From a virus, in the IMG/VR virus record IMGVR_UViG_3300017788_000011, positions 1 through 64,000 of that record: DNA of 64,000 nt; one strand, written 5' to 3'. The notes beneath the pieces were generated by a model, which did not search any database, had not been told where the DNA came from, and was given only the letters and a program-made list of their open reading frames with translations. Shown here one piece after another: positions 36,970 to 45,092 of this stretch (the first letter of the stretch is position 1; each line of letters opens with the position of its first letter). A program made the translations under genes and the position numbers.

Positions 36970-38046
36970 ATGGCATTAGAACCCATTGACTTCAGTGATA
37001 TTACTCCAGGTAAACCTATTCGAACCTACGACGAAACTGGCAAATGGCGAGACTGGTCAACTGACGAAATAGTTGCTCAAAAATTAAATTTCTATCGAGG
37101 TTGGTATTGTGGAGCAGGTGTTGAAAACTTGTCTATCAACATGGACGGAGATGTGTTTGTTGCTACCTGTCAAAATCATGGAAAGTTAGGTAACATATTC
37201 GAAGATTTTACCATTCCCGACGATTGGACTGTTTGTTATAAACCGGTGTGTTCTTGTGGGGCTGATCTGTTTATACCAAAAGCCAAAACAAAAAGACAGA
37301 CAATTTTTTTAAGAAAACATCACGGACAGCCCACACATACTGCTCTTCAAGACAGTTCTCAAACAGAGTTTGTGGCCGCAGAAAGAACTCATTCTACTAA
37401 TGTAAAACAAGTATATTGGGAAGTGGGTCGTAGATGCAATTACGACTGTGGTTATTGCTTGCCTTGGATTCATAACAACACTGACCCGCATAAAAGTCTC
37501 GAAGTGCTTATGGAAGCAACAAAAAAACTTGAAGCAAAGTTTATCAAAGGCAGCAAAGTTAATTTTATCATCAGCGGAGGGGAGCCTACTGCTAACAAGC
37601 ATTTTCTCGATTGGGTTAGGTATCTAAATTCCCAAGGTCATCATATCAGTTTACATTCAAACGGTAGTAGATTACCTAAATACTATAAAGAGATAATTCA
37701 CTACGGTGATTTAAATCTTTCAGTGCATTTTGAATTTTACGATAAAGAAAAATTTATAAAAGTAGTGGAGGCAGTGGTATTAGAAAAAATGGGTACTGTT
37801 GAACGAACCGGTCATTTGGAAATCAAAGTAATGACGCCAGCAGGCTGTCTCGACCAAGCATTAGATTTAGAGGATTCTTTGAAAAAGATTCCTGGATTTG
37901 TAAATTACTGTACCTGGGCATTTGTTCCGATACGGGGAACTATGGACAATAAAAACTTCAAGAGACACCAATCAAAATTTGTCGACGAAATCATGCCCGA
38001 TTATACCGAACATGAAATTAAATTCTTTGGTGCAAGAAACCCTTAA
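36970..38046 (+). CDS. Radical SAM protein with N-terminal SPASM-like domain (permuted order)
   Basis: A 358-residue protein. Residues 44-105 form a five-cysteine domain (Cys47, 67, 89, 94, 96) of the SPASM/auxiliary-cluster type, beginning GWYCGAGVENLSINMDG. The radical SAM core follows with RRCNYDCGYC (Cys156, 160, 163) and FIISGGEPTAN. Normally the auxiliary domain lies after the core, as in the neighbouring gene 38043-38996, which has the same cysteine spacing at its C-terminus. After the core this protein simply ends. The substrate is unknown; the place in a glycosyltransferase island suggests sugar or peptide modification. It converges with the next gene, overlapping by four bases. Confidence 0.85.
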   Translation: MALEPIDFSDITPGKPIRTYDETGKWRDWSTDEIVAQKLNFYRGWYCGAGVENLSINMDGDVFVATCQNHGKLGNIFEDFTIPDDWTVCYKPVCSCGADLFIPKAKTKRQTIFLRKHHGQPTHTALQDSSQTEFVAAERTHSTNVKQVYWEVGRRCNYDCGYCLPWIHNNTDPHKSLEVLMEATKKLEAKFIKGSKVNFIISGGEPTANKHFLDWVRYLNSQGHHISLHSNGSRLPKYYKEIIHYGDLNLSVHFEFYDKEKFIKVVEAVVLEKMGTVERTGHLEIKVMTPAGCLDQALDLEDSLKKIPGFVNYCTWAFVPIRGTMDNKNFKRHQSKFVDEIMPDYTEHEIKFFGARNP

Positions 38047-38996
38047 ATCTTTATCTTAGTAGACATAATGTCATAGTTACAATGACACATAGTTTTAGTA
38101 CAGACTATAGGATCTACTTCTAACAGTTGTTCTTGTTCTATATGTCCGATCGGACCGCCAACTTTACACCAGCCTCTATAAATTCGACCATCCATATCAA
38201 CAATTAACTGTTCGACACCTGCGAAACATTTCCACCCGCTCCAGTCATTAGTTTTTTCTGCGATAAATCGATGAGCACTTTTTACCTGACTGGTGCCGTC
38301 TGTATATACTTCACGCATGGCTCCTCTATAATATTGAACCTTTTTGGTAAATTTAATTTTTTTAGAAAAAAGTTCGTGTTGCTTATCAAAAATTTCTTGT
38401 TGTTCCGCAGTGTATTCGTATAGTGTATCACCAAAATCGACTATCAAAGGCTGTAATGCCATGGAAATATTATCAATTTCAGTTACACGATTAGCCACAG
38501 AACAGCAAGCATCAAACTTTTCAGGACTCATCATAATATTAACATGAGTTCTAACAGTGTCATGCAATAATTTTACTACACTGATAAAATGTTCAACATC
38601 GGAAAATTCAGGATGATAACTTAGGCAGACATGATCAAGATATTGCGTATGTTCTTCCCAGAATCTGATAGTGCGGGATCCGTTGCTGATAATGCCAACT
38701 CGTACATCGTTGTCGTTGCAAAATTTGCACAGATCAGTGAAGTGTTTGTATAAAGTAACTTCGCCGCCGGTAAATTCAAAATAGATTTTCTTATTAGGAT
38801 GTTGTTGTTTTAATTTCAGAACAAAACGTTTTACAACATCTATGTCCGGCCACCGTTTGGAGCCATCGTGTAACCCCGACGGACAATAACTGCATTTAAA
38901 ATTGCAGGTATTTCCAAGACACCAATTGACTACAAACCAATTATTATGATCTTGATTAGAGTGTACTAATCTAATAGGAATATTAATCGGCTCCAC
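38043..38996 (-). CDS. Radical SAM protein with C-terminal SPASM-like domain
   Basis: A 317-residue protein starting at GTG 38996. NTCNFKCSYC (Cys31, 35, 38) binds the catalytic cluster and FEFTGGEVTLY is the SAM-binding GGE motif. Residues about 254-310 hold five cysteines (257, 277, 299, 304, 306) starting GWKCFAGVEQLIVDMDG, matching the N-terminal domain of the neighbouring radical SAM protein in sequence and exact spacing. It is translationally coupled to the glycosyltransferase-like gene upstream (14-base overlap), so they probably act together. Confidence 0.85.
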   Translation of the reverse strand: MEPINIPIRLVHSNQDHNNWFVVNWCLGNTCNFKCSYCPSGLHDGSKRWPDIDVVKRFVLKLKQQHPNKKIYFEFTGGEVTLYKHFTDLCKFCNDNDVRVGIISNGSRTIRFWEEHTQYLDHVCLSYHPEFSDVEHFISVVKLLHDTVRTHVNIMMSPEKFDACCSVANRVTEIDNISMALQPLIVDFGDTLYEYTAEQQEIFDKQHELFSKKIKFTKKVQYYRGAMREVYTDGTSQVKSAHRFIAEKTNDWSGWKCFAGVEQLIVDMDGRIYRGWCKVGGPIGHIEQEQLLEVDPIVCTKTMCHCNYDIMSTKIKI

Positions 38997-39885
38997 CTTT
39001 TAACCTTCTTGGAATATGAGTAACTGTGGATTTAAAAAACTTAGAACCATTGGCATCGAGATCTGCTATTTCTAATCTAAGACTACTGCGAATAATATCA
39101 CCGAGCCTTACAATTTCATTGTTTAGATCACTGTCAGTGTTAGGTTTTGTCTCGTCAAACAATGTTTTAAGATATTCAAAGTCTCTGACATTTGCGTAAT
39201 CCCAATCAGTACAATATGCCATATGCAAGCCTTGTCTGGCTCCATACACTGACCAAAGCCCATTCTTAACGTCAGCGCCGATGGTGCACCAAATTAACAA
39301 TCTGCGATAATTCTGTCTCCAAACTTTTCTAAGGTCATCAACTTTGAATCCCTGATCAAGACCCATTTTAACACCCTCACGAAACCCTGCTCGCCATGCT
39401 TGAAAAGGTGTTGAGTTAGTAAAACTTTCAGAATATCGTTCGTTGAATTGATAATATCGTTGATCAAAACAAAATTCGACTTTATTTCTCTCATCGTGCG
39501 GCAACGCATTTTCGTGTGTTTTCATATTATTAACAAATTCTCTTGTCCATAATTTTAAACCACCGTTTCCATATTCGAGACCGTTAACATGGATTCTTCC
39601 GCACCAACTGAACACATAAGATTCGTCTAATCCAAGTTCGTCGAAATCAATTTCTACATTAAGATAATCAGGTTCAATGATGTTATCTGCATCTACTGTG
39701 GTAAAATATTCGGTGTCGCTGATGGCGGCACAGGCTTTGTGTGCGGCATCCGAACCTTTGACTCCATGTACACGTTTAGCCCAGGGCACTTTGTTTAATA
39801 AGTCTACATAATTTTCTTCAGCATTGGGTTCATCGTAACTTAAAAATACAATGTCTTGGTCTATAATTTTAATTTTTTTATTCAT
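38983..39885 (-). CDS. GT-A-like glycosyltransferase
   Basis: A 300-residue protein. DIVFLSYDEPNAEENYVDLL, VKGSDAAHKACAA and YFTTVDADNIIEPDYLNV give the donor-binding fold with a DADN (DxD) motif. NGLEYGNGGLKLWTREFV and FQAWRAGFREGVKMG follow. It is a longer paralogue of 36245-36916, with an extra C-terminal part. The N-terminus MNKKIKIIDQ precedes the first strand. It overlaps the radical SAM gene downstream and the unknown gene upstream, forming one operon. Confidence 0.68.
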   Translation of the reverse strand: MNKKIKIIDQDIVFLSYDEPNAEENYVDLLNKVPWAKRVHGVKGSDAAHKACAAISDTEYFTTVDADNIIEPDYLNVEIDFDELGLDESYVFSWCGRIHVNGLEYGNGGLKLWTREFVNNMKTHENALPHDERNKVEFCFDQRYYQFNERYSESFTNSTPFQAWRAGFREGVKMGLDQGFKVDDLRKVWRQNYRRLLIWCTIGADVKNGLWSVYGARQGLHMAYCTDWDYANVRDFEYLKTLFDETKPNTDSDLNNEIVRLGDIIRSSLRLEIADLDANGSKFFKSTVTHIPRRLKGGAD

Positions 39886-40495
39886 GTGTTTCTATTAAAG
39901 TATAAAAGTTAAATCCTCGGCGCACAGTAACTACATCCGTTGGATGTTTCTCAACATCTGATTCAAAAGAAAATCCTATACGTTCTTCCTGAGCAAGTTC
40001 GTATATATTAATGCTGAAACTTCTGTACAAAATATTAGGATCGTTAGATTTAACTATGAAAAAATCATGATTGTACTTTGCACCATTAGCATCTATAACC
40101 GACTGTCTACTTTCTTTGGAAATCCTAAAATACCAGCATCGATCTTTTAGATTTTTTTCTACAATAACTTCAGACTGTTCAGTTAGGGGATCTCTGGGAA
40201 TTATAAAAAGGCGGCCACCGTCTGAGGAAATATCCTCTCGTTTGTTTACAATCAGCGATTGTTTATTATTTAAAAAAACAATCTTAAAATCTGAGGGAAT
40301 TTTTTTACCGGTAAGGAAATCTTCAACCATGATTAACGGCATAGGAACCATACCGTCTTCACCGGGATCCATCTGCTCGTTTGAAATAGTTTTTACAGTA
40401 CCATCTACTTTATCAAAGTAGAGATACATTTGATTAGATACAGTGTCGTTAAAATCAGGAACTAAGTCTTCATCTTCATCTATTATGTTTTTCAT
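39878..40495 (-). CDS. Hypothetical protein of the glycosyltransferase island
   Basis: A 205-residue protein that I do not recognise. It starts MKNIIDEDEDLVPDFNDT and is predicted beta-rich in the middle (DFKIVFLNNKQSLIVNKRED, DGGRLFIIPRD). No membrane segment or catalytic motif is visible. I chose ATG 40495 over an upstream TTG. It overlaps both neighbours, so it should be made together with the glycosyltransferases; it may be a virion protein that is their target. Confidence 0.55.
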   Translation of the reverse strand: MKNIIDEDEDLVPDFNDTVSNQMYLYFDKVDGTVKTISNEQMDPGEDGMVPMPLIMVEDFLTGKKIPSDFKIVFLNNKQSLIVNKREDISSDGGRLFIIPRDPLTEQSEVIVEKNLKDRCWYFRISKESRQSVIDANGAKYNHDFFIVKSNDPNILYRSFSINIYELAQEERIGFSFESDVEKHPTDVVTVRRGFNFYTLIETHE

Positions 40496-41324
40496 ACTTT
40501 TCCTCAATCATTTTAACAACACTCTTGGTTAAAAATTCTTCTTCGACGTAATGAAAAATTCCAGTCTGGCTGCAATTACCTATTTTTAATCTACAATCTT
40601 CATCCATGGAAACATTAACAAAATCAGACCATTTGCCTGGAGGATTTTTCCATCCTTGAATTGCCGGCTTCATATGAACAAATGTTGGTATTGGTATTGT
40701 AGATGCAACTGTGTCAGAAACATTTAGTATTTTTGCAGTAATAGCACTGCTGACATCCATGCTCATCCATTTTTGAGTATCTTTGGGTGTAACTTTTTGA
40801 TATATTTCTTGCCAATTTTTGCAAACTGTTTCTAACATAGAGTAAAATTCTAATGCAAAATCAGATTTTTTAAAGTAATGAAATCCAAAATATAAATTAG
40901 GAAGACCGTTGTTTAAAAAAGTTTTTCTATACACTGCATCTTCTACTGGTTTGTTTCTATAAGTTTTAACCTGAGAGGCAAACAATAAGTCATGCTGTTC
41001 TAAAAAATTCCATTGGTGTTCTACGCTGTCGAGAAACAGCATGTCAGCATCAAGTACCACAGTTTCTTCATAAGGACTTACATGAAACAGTTTCCATCTG
41101 TTTTCAACTTTCCATTCTGATCCTACTGCCAAGTCACTCCACGGTATACGAATAATATGATCAAATAGATGTTGATACTTTTCAGGGATAACATCATTAG
41201 TTACCAATGATACAGAATTTATCGTTGGTTGAGTGAGTTTTATTGTCATAGCCAGGACAACTGCCTGCATGACATAGTTAACTTTTAAACTATTCTGGGC
41301 TAAGATTAGGTAACCGCGATTCAT
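40476..41324 (-). CDS. GT8-like glycosyltransferase
   Basis: A 282-residue protein. GYLILAQNSLKVNYVMQAVV at the N-terminus, SVSLVTNDVIPEKYQHLFD, and ETVVLDADMLFLDSVE with a DxD (DAD) motif resemble the GT8 fold. A later NLYFGFHYFKKSDFAL block resembles acceptor-side elements, and a FVHMKPAIQGW segment has the His often needed for metal binding. It is a paralogue of the next upstream gene 41321-42160 (shared FAQN start and VIDADY motif). The two overlap by four bases (ATGA). Confidence 0.68.
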   Translation of the reverse strand: MNRGYLILAQNSLKVNYVMQAVVLAMTIKLTQPTINSVSLVTNDVIPEKYQHLFDHIIRIPWSDLAVGSEWKVENRWKLFHVSPYEETVVLDADMLFLDSVEHQWNFLEQHDLLFASQVKTYRNKPVEDAVYRKTFLNNGLPNLYFGFHYFKKSDFALEFYSMLETVCKNWQEIYQKVTPKDTQKWMSMDVSSAITAKILNVSDTVASTIPIPTFVHMKPAIQGWKNPPGKWSDFVNVSMDEDCRLKIGNCSQTGIFHYVEEEFLTKSVVKMIEEKYEKHNR

Positions 41325-42160
41325 TGATTATACATCCTGATTAAACTTTGCTTATTCATTACGTGAACATCAAGCCCTTGTGTTTTTATCAATGTATAAC
41401 AGCCGAGACTTTCTTGTTTTTCAACAAGGAAACGCATTTTGTCGTTTTTTATTTCCCATAAAATATCTCTATCTGTTATATAATACATTCTTCCTGGAAG
41501 ATTTTTTGCAAAATCACCGTCGGTTAATCCGTTCATATAATGAATGGCAATGCTGAAGGCATGATCATTTCTAAATAAAGAACTCTCAAATTCAAATAAC
41601 AATTTAAAGTATGTCCAGTTTTCGTGAATATGTTTTATATAATCAAAGAATATTTCAGTGGCAGCAGTTTTTCTAAAATAAAAAACTGTGGCCCAATAAA
41701 AGTCAATGCTTTTATCACTAAGAACTTGAAACTCTGAGGGCTTCCTCCATACTGCTAAGTCTACAGAGTCTTTGTAAATTAAAAAATCATCTGGGGATCC
41801 CCAACATCCGTTTAATACATCTGAACAGATCAAATAATCTGCATCAATTACCAATGTTTCTTTGTACGGACTGATATCAAACGATCTAACTCTTAATTGA
41901 TTTTTCCAGGACATTGATCTGTATACTATTGATCCGTCATAAAATCGCTTTTGTTGTTTGGTTAGATCTTTTCCTTCAATTATTTTATCAAATAATGTTG
42001 AACTATCTGGATGAAGTTCTAACAGACTTTTTTTATCGTTGGTAACTATAGTAACCGGTTTATCTAAATATCGTTTGGCACGTTTGGCTGCTTCGACGGC
42101 TAATTGATTATAATCAATACTACCGTTGTTCTGTGCAAAAATTAAAATTCCTTGACTCAT
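41321..42160 (-). CDS. GT8-like glycosyltransferase, paralogue of 40476-41324
   Basis: A 279-residue protein. It begins SQGILIFAQNNGSIDYNQLA, has KPVTIVTNDKKSLLELH and then KETLVIDADYLICSDVL with the DxD motif. The C-terminal DVHVMNKQSLIRMYNQ holds the metal-ligand-like His. It differs enough from its neighbour to suggest another donor or acceptor. Overlaps both flanking genes by ATGA. With the nearby fibre genes the likely role is virion glycosylation, which is inference. Confidence 0.66.
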   Translation of the reverse strand: MSQGILIFAQNNGSIDYNQLAVEAAKRAKRYLDKPVTIVTNDKKSLLELHPDSSTLFDKIIEGKDLTKQQKRFYDGSIVYRSMSWKNQLRVRSFDISPYKETLVIDADYLICSDVLNGCWGSPDDFLIYKDSVDLAVWRKPSEFQVLSDKSIDFYWATVFYFRKTAATEIFFDYIKHIHENWTYFKLLFEFESSLFRNDHAFSIAIHYMNGLTDGDFAKNLPGRMYYITDRDILWEIKNDKMRFLVEKQESLGCYTLIKTQGLDVHVMNKQSLIRMYNQ

Positions 42161-42504
42161 ATTGCAGTTAATTTATCAATCGATCGAGTTTTAATTTGTT
42201 GAGATTTAGTATGGTACTCGTTTGATGCTGAAGTATATTTGTCAAGTATATCAGTTAAGAAAGTTTTAATGTTACCTATTTGTATAGGATTGTTATTTTT
42301 ATCAATCAGTACAAATTCGCTGTCATATCCCATGTCAACTACTGTTTTAACAAATGTAATTAACTCGGGCTGTGCTGAAAATACGCCACCGTTTTGGTAA
42401 TGCACTGTTGCCTGCTGAAATTCTTCAAAAAATATCTGCTTTTGATTAGATATTGTTGTCATTAGATTTATAGATTCTAATGCTTTTTCGAAACGATCGT
42501 CCAT
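42157..42504 (-). CDS. Small hypothetical protein next to fibre genes
   Basis: A 115-residue helical protein (RFEKALESINLMTTISNQKQ, ITFVKTVVDMGYDSEFVLID). Position beside fibre genes would suit a fibre-assembly chaperone, but no such family is recognised. TTGGAG precedes the ATG, and a perfect AT-rich palindrome (42518-42540) lies directly upstream of that site. Confidence 0.55.
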   Translation of the reverse strand: MDDRFEKALESINLMTTISNQKQIFFEEFQQATVHYQNGGVFSAQPELITFVKTVVDMGYDSEFVLIDKNNNPIQIGNIKTFLTDILDKYTSASNEYHTKSQQIKTRSIDKLTAI

Positions 42505-42517
42505 AGATACTCCAAGG

Positions 42518-42540
42518 TAAAATAGTATTATACTATTTTA
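42518..42540. repeat. Perfect AT-rich inverted repeat before the minus-strand glyco operon
   Basis: TAAAATAGTA (42518-42527) pairs with TACTATTTTA (42531-42540) around TTA, a 10-bp stem. It lies in the 65-base gap between the fibre gene stop at 42570 and the start at 42504, just upstream of the TTGGAG site. The minus strand reads AGTATAATACT at its centre, a possible -10 box, but no good -35 box is present. It could be an operator or a bidirectional weak terminator. Confidence 0.6.
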
Positions 42541-42569
42541 TCCTTTAAAGAACAAGAGGTTTTGGTTTT

Positions 42570-43574
42570 TTAAGTTAAATTAGAACCCGGGCCCAATGAA
42601 GCACCGAGGCCGCGAACATTGACATTAGGGCCAGATGGTCTAAACGCTTGAACATAACTGGTAAAGGGACTAACCAATTCGTCATTTCTTATTCGAGGTG
42701 GATTAAACACACCCACAGAATCATCTCGATACTCAATTCTAAAAGTTATTAATGTAGCACCGCCTTGAAAATTGTCTGCAACATTACATTTGGCTTTAAT
42801 AACTAAATCGTTTTCCGCATAAACACCTGCTTCTGCTTCTTTACCAAATATAAATTGATACGTATCTGTTAAATCATAAAATCCAACTGTGGAATTGTTA
42901 CCGGTTGGGGCTGTAGTATCGGCATAGTCAAAGATAACCACGTTAGGTCTTAGTGCGCCGCCGTAGTATGATGTGTAAAATGGATCATCATTTGAAAAAA
43001 TCTTTTCCCAAGAGGCGTTCTTTGCCACACTTGCGGCCGGTTCGCCTGTGCGATTCAATACAGAGTAAAAACGAAGTTGTCCGCCAGCATTGAAAAAATA
43101 TCTAAAGTTGGCTGCTTTTCCTGCGCCGTCTGCAGACGATATTACTCTAATTTCATGAATTTTAACTGCTCTCCACTGAACGGTCTGACTGGCAGTGTGT
43201 ATTGTGGATAATGTTCCCTGACTTGGGGCACAAACATATCTGTCATCTCTTATCAATCTACGCATATTGTCATATTGGTTGCGTAGTTCCTCTGTGATAA
43301 GATCAGCAGTAGTAGGTCTTAAAAGATTTAAACCGTCAAGAGAATTAGATTCGCCAATACCTTGTCCAGTCTGATGTCTTCGAATACGAATCATATCGTT
43401 GCGTAATCGTAACCAGTCATTTAGAAGAATACGCTGGGCGACTGTTCTCGGAGTACTTTGACGATCTCCCTGGCCGTAGCCATCTCTACCAGCACCCGGT
43501 CCCAGAGTTAATTCAATTCTACTTTGGATTTGGTTATAATCCGCTGCTAATATTTTGTTGCCTACACCAGCCAT
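42570..43574 (-). CDS. Putative tail-fibre or baseplate-attached structural protein
   Basis: A 334-residue protein beginning MAGVGNKILAADYNQIQSRI, an N-terminus style seen in T4-like marine phage fibre proteins. The central part is Arg-rich and helical (RLRNDMIRIRRHQTGQG); the C-terminal half is beta-rich (FRYFFNAGGQLRFYSVLN, ITFRIEYRDDSVG). No catalytic motif. It is the last gene of the fibre operon. It is probably a virion component, from context and composition. Confidence 0.65.
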   Translation of the reverse strand: MAGVGNKILAADYNQIQSRIELTLGPGAGRDGYGQGDRQSTPRTVAQRILLNDWLRLRNDMIRIRRHQTGQGIGESNSLDGLNLLRPTTADLITEELRNQYDNMRRLIRDDRYVCAPSQGTLSTIHTASQTVQWRAVKIHEIRVISSADGAGKAANFRYFFNAGGQLRFYSVLNRTGEPAASVAKNASWEKIFSNDDPFYTSYYGGALRPNVVIFDYADTTAPTGNNSTVGFYDLTDTYQFIFGKEAEAGVYAENDLVIKAKCNVADNFQGGATLITFRIEYRDDSVGVFNPPRIRNDELVSPFTSYVQAFRPSGPNVNVRGLGASLGPGSNLT

Positions 43575-43586
43575 TTTTGTCCCTTA

Positions 43587-45059
43587 TTATAATATAACTG
43601 ATTCAATTAATTTTACACTGGTGTCGTCACTTGTGTCAAGTGCCACTCCAAAAACTTCAGTATAGTTATGGGGTTCTGCCCGAACTGCACATCCATTATT
43701 GGTTGGGACAAGTCTATCTCCTTTTCGAATCTTTCCAATTATTTTTACAGGAACTCGACCTTTAAGTGCCACATACTGGCCGCCTTCAAGGTCACTGTTC
43801 ATTTTGAAAGCAGGCTTACCGGAAATTACACCTATGGCCTTATCTCCCGACATTGATTCACGAACTTCGGCCGATCCGCCAACTGAAACTACTGTACCGA
43901 TATCATAATCCTGATCTGTTAAATATTTTTCTGCTAAGTCGGCGTATCTTGCTGACGTTGCTGTTCCCTCAAAGAGGTTAGCGGAAATATTTCCGGATCC
44001 GTCTCTACCAGCAATAGTATTAGCAGTTGCCGCTGTAGAGGCTGTTCGATAAGTTCCGCCGAGATTCAACGCATCAGAGCGTGTTGCAGTTCCATCGAAT
44101 CCGTAGGCGTAGATAGTTTTAAACTTGGCCACTGGAGAGCCAATATCATGAACATTATCTGAACCTGGTAAAACATGATTACCTACCAATCGCAAAGGAG
44201 TAGTAGAGGCTGTTCCGCCGACGGTAGTTCTAAATTCAATTGTAGTTCCAATTTGATTTTGAATTACTGGAGTATTACCACCAACAACAGAAACTTTTAA
44301 GTCATCGTCATCACCAACTGTAAAACCAAAATCTGTAAAGGAAGCCAGACCTTGAAACGCCGCATTTACACTGGTAATGTACTCTAAGGCTAATTTTCCG
44401 CCGAGACGTAGCGAATCCGATGCTGTGCCCCAATATACAAATTCTGAACCGACGTTTGCTACACCAGTTACATCATTGGTATAGGCCAGTGTGGTTCCTT
44501 TTTTAATTTTTGTAAAACCGGTTATCGGATTTACTGCGGAATCAAGAATAAATTCATCTTTGCTGATGACAAAAATTACAGCATCATCTGCAACTGCTTC
44601 AATACAGGGATGATCAACACCAAATACATCACGCAGATTACGTGAACGCATTTGAGTAGTACCTGCGCCTTGAACACCCTGCGGGCCAACAAGGATAAAT
44701 TCTGTTCCGTTCCAAACACTTATTTGATCGTTAGCAGTGTCAAACCAAAGGTCGCCGGATGTAAGTCCAGTAGGGGCTGTGGCTGAAACTTCTGCGCCAC
44801 CTGTGGTTCTGAATTTTGCACCATCGTAAAATTTTAGTTTTTTAGAACTACTATCAAACCAAACTTGTCCGCTGATTTTTTTACCGGGTGGGTTTGGTCC
44901 GGCGAAATTTTCCAGCAAAAATACAAAATTTTCGTTTTGTATTTCACCGTAACCCGCATAGTTTTTACCGATTAACTTAATATCGAGCGTACTATCAACT
45001 GTACCGTCCTCAACAACCGCTATCGGTGTACCATCATAACGATCAATATTATAAGCCAT
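43587..45059 (-). CDS. Tail-fibre protein with C-terminal peptidase_G2/chaperone-like domain
   Basis: A 490-residue fibre. Residues about 30-75 contain the module KNYAGYGEIQNENFVFLLEN and then GQVWFDSSSKKLKFYDG, shared with the next two fibre genes. The C-terminal about 120 residues start ARYADLAEKYLTDQDYDIGT and include KAIGVISGKPAFKMN, a pattern known from phage fibre domains related to peptidase G2 and intramolecular chaperones, so self-cleavage is possible. A late-promoter element (45085-45092) serves it separately. Confidence 0.78.
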   Translation of the reverse strand: MAYNIDRYDGTPIAVVEDGTVDSTLDIKLIGKNYAGYGEIQNENFVFLLENFAGPNPPGKKISGQVWFDSSSKKLKFYDGAKFRTTGGAEVSATAPTGLTSGDLWFDTANDQISVWNGTEFILVGPQGVQGAGTTQMRSRNLRDVFGVDHPCIEAVADDAVIFVISKDEFILDSAVNPITGFTKIKKGTTLAYTNDVTGVANVGSEFVYWGTASDSLRLGGKLALEYITSVNAAFQGLASFTDFGFTVGDDDDLKVSVVGGNTPVIQNQIGTTIEFRTTVGGTASTTPLRLVGNHVLPGSDNVHDIGSPVAKFKTIYAYGFDGTATRSDALNLGGTYRTASTAATANTIAGRDGSGNISANLFEGTATSARYADLAEKYLTDQDYDIGTVVSVGGSAEVRESMSGDKAIGVISGKPAFKMNSDLEGGQYVALKGRVPVKIIGKIRKGDRLVPTNNGCAVRAEPHNYTEVFGVALDTSDDTSVKLIESVIL

Positions 45060-45084
45060 TTGCTAAAGCCCCTTGTTCCTTTTA

Positions 45085-45092
45085 TATTTATT
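45085..45092 (-). promoter_or_regulatory. T4-type late promoter (AATAAATA), minus strand
   Basis: On the minus strand AATAAATA spans 45092 to 45085, overlapping the stop of the upstream fibre gene and lying about 25 bases before the ATG at 45059, with AAGGAA between them. Confidence 0.55.
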
